Assembly: GCA_936440205.1 (NCBI GenBank)
Contig: OW387136.1
Span: 35,364,427-35,428,426, forward strand
Direction: 5' to 3'
Source: Lepidonotus clava
Lineage: Eukaryota; Annelida; Polychaeta; Phyllodocida; Polynoidae
DNA: 64,000 nucleotides
In this document: positions 39,901 through 48,900 of the stretch, one piece after another
Position numbering within the stretch: the first letter of the stretch is position 1
How the letters are laid out: each line of letters opens with the position of its first letter
Notes under the pieces: generated by a model
Databases searched by the model: none
Seen by the model: the letters and a program-made list of their open reading frames with translations, nothing else
What the model was told of the DNA's origin: nothing
Position numbers and translations under genes: made by a program

Positions 39901-42900
39901 AAAGATGTATTCTCTCGAGGGAGGAACATCCGTGCTCGCCAAACGCTTGAAATCCTGTGGAAGGAGCGCTTTGACGTCCTCCCTACGAGATTTCACCATA
40001 TCCGCATTAAGTACACCTGCAAACTGCACGGCGTCAGCCAGCAATTCCAACGTATCACTGACCCACTCTCCGGATTCCTCCTGCGCAGTAAGGATTTCCA
40101 TGGCCTTCCCTATGGCGGTCACCGCGCCTGTCAACGTAGCATGTTGTTGCTGTGCCGCCGAATCCTTGCCCTTAAAATGAGCTGGTAACTTCAAGTAAAT
40201 CACCTCATTCACCCTAGGGGTGATAAGGCAGTCAGCATTAGACGGCCTCACATGGGTCTTCTTCAGCGATTTCAAATCGTCACCCGCAATCGGCTTCTCG
40301 TAAGCCTTCGTAAGGAACGTTGCCACGTTCTCCTTGATGGCGGAACCCACAGTAGTATCAGCATCCAGATTCTTAATTCTGGATTTAAGGACCGTGGAGT
40401 CCTGTACCTCCTCTAACTCGCCTTCCGATAATTCATGGTCAAGGGTTTGTCGTTGCAGTTTAGGAGGAGGTTCATAGCTCGAACCAAATTCAGAGCTCTC
40501 GCCGTCAGACTCACAAAGTGTCTCGTCCTCAGACCTGCGGTCATGGAGCTTCAGGAAACCGATATCCATGTTACGGTTCATTTGGCAAACGTTATTGTTC
40601 ATAACTTTCATAGTGTCCTTGACGCCTTTGAGACGTTCGTTAGACTCCTTGAAACCCACCTTCAACACGGAAGAAATGTCCTTCAGGGCTCCCAGTAATT
40701 CGCCCTCCGGTTGTTGGACTAAAACAGGTTCCTCCTGTTCGTCCTGGTCGTCATCCTTTTTGCTCCTAGTCTTAGACATAGTGAAGCAGTGACGCAACCA
40801 CCAAGCACAGAGTTCCGACACGAAACCCTTAGAGTCCGACGCCACGTTGAAACAACAATGGCGTCGTAGAACCACACGTGTTCTCCGAGTCTTTCCTGAG
40901 GTGGAGTTAAACACTCACAAAACCTCGTTCAGCGATTAAACACCGCGAACAGACACACAAATTCCTTAGCCAAGGAAAAACGGGTGTAAACCACCGCTGG
41001 AACAGTTTTCCTAGTCGCAAGACCAAGAGAAAACCAAAGCACGACGTTGACTTTGCAAAAGCAATCCAACGACTGACTGCGCATGCGCGATCTACATCTC
41101 ACCTGTCGCCACCTGGTGACGAGACGACGAAGTATAGTTGTTCTTCTTGCTTTATTGGTGTTTGAGCTGGTCTCACACACATACACATTATGTAATAGAT
41201 ATAGTTTTGAGTAATGTGAGTCACATTTCACATTCATTCTGTGAGTGCAATTCACATTCACATTCACTTTGGTGAGTGTGACTTGCATTCACTTTCACTT
41301 CTGTGAGTGTGATTCACATTCACATTCAGTTTGGTGAGTGTGACTTGCATTTGCTTTCAATTCTGTGAGTGCAATTCACATTCACATTCACAGTGGGAAA
41401 AGTGACTCACACTCACACTTGTTTTGGGGAATGCAATTCCCACTCACATTTAAACTGTGCCATGTGGCAAGTGTTGGAGTGCTTTTTATACTATTTCTGT
41501 GGCATTAATATACATGTTTACTATGCCAAACTATGCCACCTATGTATATCTAAATGTTTGTACTTCTATTTAGGTATTATTGTTGCTAGTTACTCTAAAT
41601 TTGGTGTAAAACTGTGTTGCAACCGGCTCCCCCTGGTGTTATTTGGGAGAAACTCATTTTGAGTGTTTTTCACATCTATTATGGGTGTGTTTCGTTAATA
41701 TTATTCTAAATATGACATGTGGTATCTTCATTTTCGCATCAAAATGTGTAACTTGTTGGACACTGCTGTCACTAACTTTAAAATACCCCATGCCCTATAT
41801 GGTTTTAATGAGTAATTTCTAATGAGTACCTTATGAGCTGCTCTCACACATAGACACCCACATTTCCCTCTAATTGTGTGTAACGTATCTAACCTTGCAT
41901 ATGGCAGCGTTCTTGCTGACAAAGGAGGCTTGTGTGGATACTGCTATCACTGGAAATATCCTACGTCACAAATGGTCCCAACCTCTATAATTATATGTCT
42001 TACAAGCTGCTCCCACACACATATATTCTTCCCTATAGGAGTCCTATACCTACCTGGCTTTGTGTATGACTGTGCTCTTGCTGGCAAAAGAGGCCTGTGA
42101 CTCTTATAGCATGATGTGGATACTGCAGTCACTAATACCCCATGTCCAATGTGGTTCTAAAAAGTAATTCCCCTATAAGTATCTTATGACTTGCTCACAC
42201 ACACATACACATTCCCTTCTAAGTGTCCTATACATACCCGGCCTTGCGTATGGCGGCGCTCTTGCTGGCGAAGGAGGCCTGTGACTCAGACGGCATGGTG
42301 TGGATACTGCTGTCACTCGTGTGGCCCTCACTGCTCGTCTCGCTCTCGCTGTCAGAGATCTGAAACCGCAACAGCAAAAAGTTAACTTCAAGTATGAGTT
42401 GTCAGAAAGTCCATTTTAAAGAGCAAGCACATGCAATGTGTTAGAATTAAATTAAATTATCAATCTACCATGCAATAGATCAGTAGCTTAAAGGTATATG
42501 ACTATGACTAGCATATCATATTTTAGCGTACAAAGACTCGTGTTAAATCTTTAACTTGAAATTAAATGTTCCGTTTGCAATATGTTACATCCATTCCAAA
42601 ACAAATTTTTTCATTCTTACAGAAGATCTATTCATTCTTGTAAAAGAAATATTTATTCTTACAGAAGATCTAATTGTACGTTCTAATACATGGGAAACAT
42701 TTTTTTAACCCTTTCAGGACTAGAGAATGCCTTATGGCATCTTGGACATAAATATAAATGAAAAGTAATCCATAGAAGAGGCCTTCTGGGTTACATAGGT
42801 GAAAAAATCTTGATGAAAGAGTGATTAGAACTAAAGTTATCACCATATACACATATGTACCCCTTCTCTCATAAACATATTTGGGAATGTGCTGCTATTG

Positions 42901-45900
42901 CTATTTACGGAAATACAGCCAGTTGTATTCCTATGTCAATATTTTGACAATTATCAATAAATTGCAAAAAAGTTCATATCTCTGGATTCAATTAAGCTAT
43001 TCTATTTCTGTTTTCAGCTAATTATAGCTTAAGTCTTTAGCTATTAATTCTCATTATTGCATTTGGCAAAGTTTGATTCAATGTTTCCATGGCAACCTCC
43101 TGTTCAGGTACAAAGGGTTTTATCATTGAAAACGTTCCATTAACATTCTATTTAGAATGTTTTCTACAATTAAAATTCTACTGAATCTACGCTTATTTTG
43201 GAATCAGGATGAAATTATATCATAGTTGGGTTTTCAAAATAATTTATTTATATTTTCCATTTTTCCTATTTTCTCCCATAAAATATTGATATTAGAGACT
43301 ATTAATTTCATTGAATTATAGGTTTCCTTCAATTCCCATGAAATCCCAAGGGAACAAGCAAATTACTATTCAATGGTATTGTAGGAACCAGTCAACTCAA
43401 CCTTAATGAGATTAGCACTTACTATTTTGACATTTCAAAGTATTTCTAATGTGGGATGTCTCCGAAAAATCATGAAATGCACGAAAAATGGCCCTTACAG
43501 ATATAGCCCTAGCCCTTAAAGGGTTAGCTAAGGAAATCTAATGCATCATACTCAAAAATGCACATTTTAAAGATTGCATGGTGGCAACCTGTACAAACTA
43601 AAGAATATGCCTGCCAACCCCTTTCTTTTTTACAAGGTGTAAAAGCATACATGTATCATTTCCTAAAGATAGTACTCAGTTTAGCATTGAAAGATTGCAT
43701 TTCAGTAATGACGATAGGATGATGGTCCTGTGAGCGTCAGTAGTTGTTATCTAACAGTATCTTATGTCGCTACCACCGGTTCTGGTGAGATAAGCCACAC
43801 GCTCGGGGAGGCGTCATAAATACCCTCAGTCTCTGTGATAATTGGATCAATAAATGAGGAACAATCCTCACAGACCTGATGCTACACACCTCAGTGACTA
43901 TGACAAGGGACTGGGGAGACCATCTACATTATGCTGGGATGAATACTGTAGTTCTTCCTACAGCCAACACTACCGGTATTTCATCCACAACCATGCTGTA
44001 TGACACAAACAGTTAGTCATGAATATAAATATCCTACAATGCAAAAAATGATTGCTTCCCCTCCCTCCGTCATGACATTATATGTTACACGATATATTTA
44101 GCCCAATCTACAGCAAAGGCATTTTGCTTATGGATCTTGTGGCAACTCCTACAGCGAAGGCATTTTGCTTATGGATCTTGTGGCAACTCTGGAAAGCATA
44201 ATAATCATTGTATTTTCAGTTTCTGTAATTCAACTTAAAGAATAACTGAGATCGGGTTGATAAGCATTCCATCGGACAGTTTTAACTGCTGTATTGTGGG
44301 ACGGCTCGAATATGATATCAAATTTGCACATATGTGGTAATATCAGTTCCCTTATCAGTTTCTTATTCCAGAACACAACAACTCGAGAAACGCCAGGAAA
44401 TTCCATACATTCCGATCGCGAGTTCTAGGAACTTTAACAGGGGCCCATGATAACCACCGTTACATCTCAATATTGCCCTGGCATCTAACTCTAAAAAAGC
44501 CCGGATATTATCTTTATACTCCCGCCCTGGAGGGGACAGGGACGCTGGTTGGTAATATCCTGCGGGGTTCCGGAGTGGTCATAGAAACGGGAGTACATGC
44601 ACCAGAGGAGAAGATGAGATGAGTGTGTTTGGGGGCGGATGCCTCTGCTATTTGACACTCGCAGCCTGATGTGTCTATTTGTGAGGAGCCAGATGACGTC
44701 ACAATAGCCAGAAAGGAGCTGGGCGCCATCTTGGTGATCAATTTAGAATTCTTGTTATTAACATTTCACAAACATCTAGAATATTTATTTTTGTTAAATG
44801 TACTTAAAATGAGCATATATGATATCCTCATGAACAATTTGTATTACATAGGTTTCATGATTTCTGGATTTGTAGGCCTTTAGGCCTATCTCTTACCCAA
44901 TTATTTCTGTTGCCGCTTTCTAGTTCAGAGTAACGATAACTCTCCATACATAGGTTAGGTTACATACCCATAAACAATCTCTACAAAATGGACAGGTCTA
45001 TTCAGTGCCAAAGACTCTGCTTGGAGAGAGGCGAGCAGCTCGGATATACTCATAGCGTGTCAGGTAAGAGTCTCGGGGAGGAGAGTGAGGAACTCGGCCT
45101 GGTTTCCCTGACAGTGGCTGGGGGTAGTAGAGTGGAGGTTGGGCGTAGGTGGGGCTCGGGGGGTGGCACTTGGGTCTCAATTGGGTACCCACAGCCAAAA
45201 AGACTCATGAAGCAGATCTAGGGACAGTAAACGTCAGAATTGATGGGCGGTCTGCCACTTATACGCCAAACAGTGGGGTTGGTGAACTATTTCCATATAG
45301 TACAATATGGGGGCAATAACTTAAAATTTAGCCTTATTCTCACCAAAAAATAAACTATATGGGGACAGGTGAGTGGGATCTCTACCCGTACCGACGAGGT
45401 GATTAATGTGGGTACATCTACGTATCGTTAATCACAGGAAGCAGCCCCTGTCCTGGTCGGGTCGGTCAACAGACTGTGGTGGCCTTTTGTGAATGTTGAC
45501 AATTTGCGGTGGGTGTACGCTTTGTAATAGGGGTCAGCCGGCGAATGAATATCCGCCCTCCGCCGACAGGGACTCCAGGAAATAGGGGATACATGGAACA
45601 TCTCCAATATCTTATATTCCATTTTCCACAGTACATATATGTCTCATATTATAGATCAGGGATACTTGGGTATCTCTTTAATGAAAAAACTAACATATGG
45701 ATTCAGAAAAGGTTCATGGACATATATAGGCCTACCTAAAAATACTGGGTAGGCTGTCTTTTCGTTAGAACACGTGTAATAAGTAATATTCAACTATTGT
45801 GAATGTAGTTTTCAGAGAAACTATCGTACCTAACATTTATATTCAAATACAGTGTGAGAAGTTAAGCAAGCTAGGGGGTACTACTCAAATGTAAGTTTTA

Positions 45901-48900
45901 GCCGGTTAACTTCCATTCATATGATAAGAATACGACTGTGTTTACAATAGTAGGCCATGAAAGCAATGCCCTCACTCCCCACCCGACTGTCATAATATTT
46001 TCATCCACCCAGCATCAATGATTTATGCTCATACCCGCCGCAGAAAATTGGGTTTATTGGCACTTTTTATCCCTTTTTATGCGCGGGGCCTGCAGGCGGC
46101 ACGGAATGAGGTAAACCGGCCGAGGCGGTCAGTACGGAATGAGGTACGAGGGGTCAGTATGGATTTATGCCAATGAAGGTTTGGGACATCTTGGGTCAAT
46201 GAATTCGTACTGTGGACACGACCAAGAATCGAAGCCTGTCCATCTTTAGGTCATCACCAAGACTTGTTTTTCAAGAATGTCAGGAACAAGTTGGGTCATT
46301 AGCCACCTTCGCATTGGTTCAATCAAGAAGGATTGAACTGAAAGAATAACTATAGGCTTACCTAATACTATTTAGATTTTGTGGTTTAGTAGTGGGAGGT
46401 TTGGGGAAATCCCTTATCATACGTACGGCCTAGAAAGTGACCTTCAACGAGTGTATCCCGGAAATCTGACCTTCGAGGTTGCTCTCTGAAGGAATGGGTT
46501 GTGAGTCTAAACATGTATGCATGTTTTCATTCTAAGTAAGCCGTGTTCTTATTAAACGTCAGAACATTATTGGGCCCGAGTTCTCCAGCGGACCGAGGTC
46601 TCCTTCAAGCTGAATTCTCCAGTTACCTATTCAAGTTATCAGACTTAGGCCTACCTTTTTTGGACAGGGGATCACATATCCTCCTCCAACTCACATCTAT
46701 TATAGGCCTACATACATATTTTACGTTTAACCACATGCATTCATAATGGCACTGTTAACAAAATTCTATTATCGTGTAATTAAGCATGATAAATTGTAGA
46801 GAATAATGGGTTGTAGATGAAGAAGGATACGTGTGAGGGTCGGGTACGATCAGTTTAGGAGAATTCCCACGGTACATAAATACACATTCCCAGAACAAGT
46901 ACCCCCCCCCCCCTCCTCAGCTGGTGCATACACTCTCATTGAACCAGCATTCAGCCCTCAAGTGCCCTTCGCGGATATGAGCTTGTTATGGGACATCCAC
47001 ATGCTATTTTACTATCACCCAGCGGCTCCCCCCGTTTATGGCGTCCCTTATATCCTGTGGCACCACAAAGGGAAACAGGCCACGGAATATCTGCGTATCG
47101 GACTGTTTGTTTGATATGGACGGACGATAAACATTTTTATAATTTAGACAAGGGAAGGGAGTAGTTTTATAATGATGACCTGGCACATGCCATCTTTACG
47201 GCTTGTATTGTTGTTATTTTATTTTCTCCAAGTTCTCGTAGGCGTAATATTGCCAGTGCAGAACTGTGTTTGATACTGTTCAAATAATCTAACGTCAAGA
47301 TGAAATGTGCGTGTCAACTCATCTCTGATGATGAGATTATAGCTAGGCTATGGAATTAATGATGAGATTAGACAGAAGTCGAGGTAGCAAAGTGCATCAC
47401 TGCAATGGTTTCGTATGGCTTCCCGACATTAAGTACTATTGTATGGCAATAAATCACTGGGAAATTGATATTTTATTAAAGATTTTGATAATTTCAAATT
47501 GTTAAAGATTACATCCAAACATAGGGTATGTGCTTACTATGTTTTCTTATGGTATTAGACACTCACATTATTGTCAACGATGTGTATGACAGTGAATATG
47601 AATGCAGCCTTGTGTAGCATATTATATCAATACTTAAATGTTCAACTGATGCTATCATAATCCCTCCTACCTTAAGAAACATCCTAAGCAAACATGTCCA
47701 TCCGTTCCGATGGACCTTTAATGAACTGATGAAAGTAATCCATACATCGATGATGTTGACATGAAGATATATCAATCCATAATTGCAATTCCGTTTTTGT
47801 TCACTAAATATCAGCGAAGGGCATTCCCTTTTGATTAGTATCCAGGATTGACTTTCCTACATAATTATGTAGGAAAGCTGTCACTCTTTTTGCTCTGTTT
47901 ATTCCCACTGATTCTCACACACCGCTTCTAAATGGCACTGTCCTGTGGGCCTCTTGATTACATCCATGAGTTTATGAATCGATAATCCAAGATCCTAGAC
48001 AGCGTTATAATCCTGTCACGTGAATCCATTGGTCCAGTCTCCTTCAGTTATGTTATCCCTGTATAATCCCACTATTCTAGCCCTGGTATCGGTGACTGTT
48101 CAGGTGGGCGTCCTCAGGTGAGGCGCTCAGGTGGGCGTGGGAAAAACTGGCCAGGTGAGAGGGGAGGTTAGGAGGTGGGGGACGCGCCTGGTTACGTCTG
48201 TCCCGAGGTATCTATACAGTATATAGGAGAGCCCGGACTTCTACTACTAAACTGAACGTCCCAAACCTAACCATTATGACCACAACTTGCTATGGGGCGC
48301 CTCGTGTTTACCCATTTTGATAATAGAGAACGCAGGTCTCAACCTTGTCAATCATTTTGGAGGACTTGCAATAACGATGTATATTGTTTTATTTAACCCT
48401 TTAGCCCCCAATCCGGCCATAGCCGCCCGAGGGTGTGCTCCCCAATCCGGCCGTAGCCGCCCAGAAAAATGACAAATTTTCAATAAATTTTCCATATTTT
48501 TCCAAGTAGAACAACTTGAAAAGTATACAACCCACAAAAACAGCCAATATATCGTTTTAAAGCTGATTTAATTCTCTATGGAATTCTACAAACCATATTT
48601 CTATAATTTAAATCGTCAAGCTTTGATAGGCCTTTGAACATCTTTAATTAAGGGGAAATTGGGGAAATCTGAAGGGAAATCCAAGAAAATCCCGGGGAAT
48701 TCAAGCTATCTATGAATGCAATCTGTGGGGTCTAAAGGGTTAACTGTTACCGGGTATTATGAACTTAAGAGATAGAACTATTAACATGTCTGTATTACAC
48801 CTCTCATGTAGAGTGTATGATATAGAATTGAAGAGAATGTATGATGGCTACTTTACATGTTATAGGCAAAATGCAATAACAATTATTGCTTTGGTTAATT

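Larger units (their letters stand above)
36347..41139 (-). mobile_element. DIRS-like tyrosine-recombinase retroelement, apparently whole
   Basis: About 4.8 kb, sense to the host gene, within the exon B to C intron. In coding order it has a gag-like ORF, an overlapping-ORF pol with reverse transcriptase, RNase H and a methylase-like region, and a tyrosine recombinase. Termini follow DIRS-1 architecture. The 5' end (41097-41139) and the 3' end (36347-36435) differ from each other but share an inner 28-bp inverted match (41072-41099 with 36436-36463). An internal complementary region at 36529-36658 is made of the inverse of the 3' end (89 bp) joined to the inverse of the 5' end (43 bp). No target duplication is seen, as expected for recombinase insertion. 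The repeats look identical between partners and the long frames are open, so the copy looks young, with no break that I can see. Confidence 0.93.

Noticed and set aside
39743-40180. 145-residue plus-strand open frame
   Set aside because: It is the opposite strand of the retroelement gag-like frame; composition is a mirror of that coding sequence.
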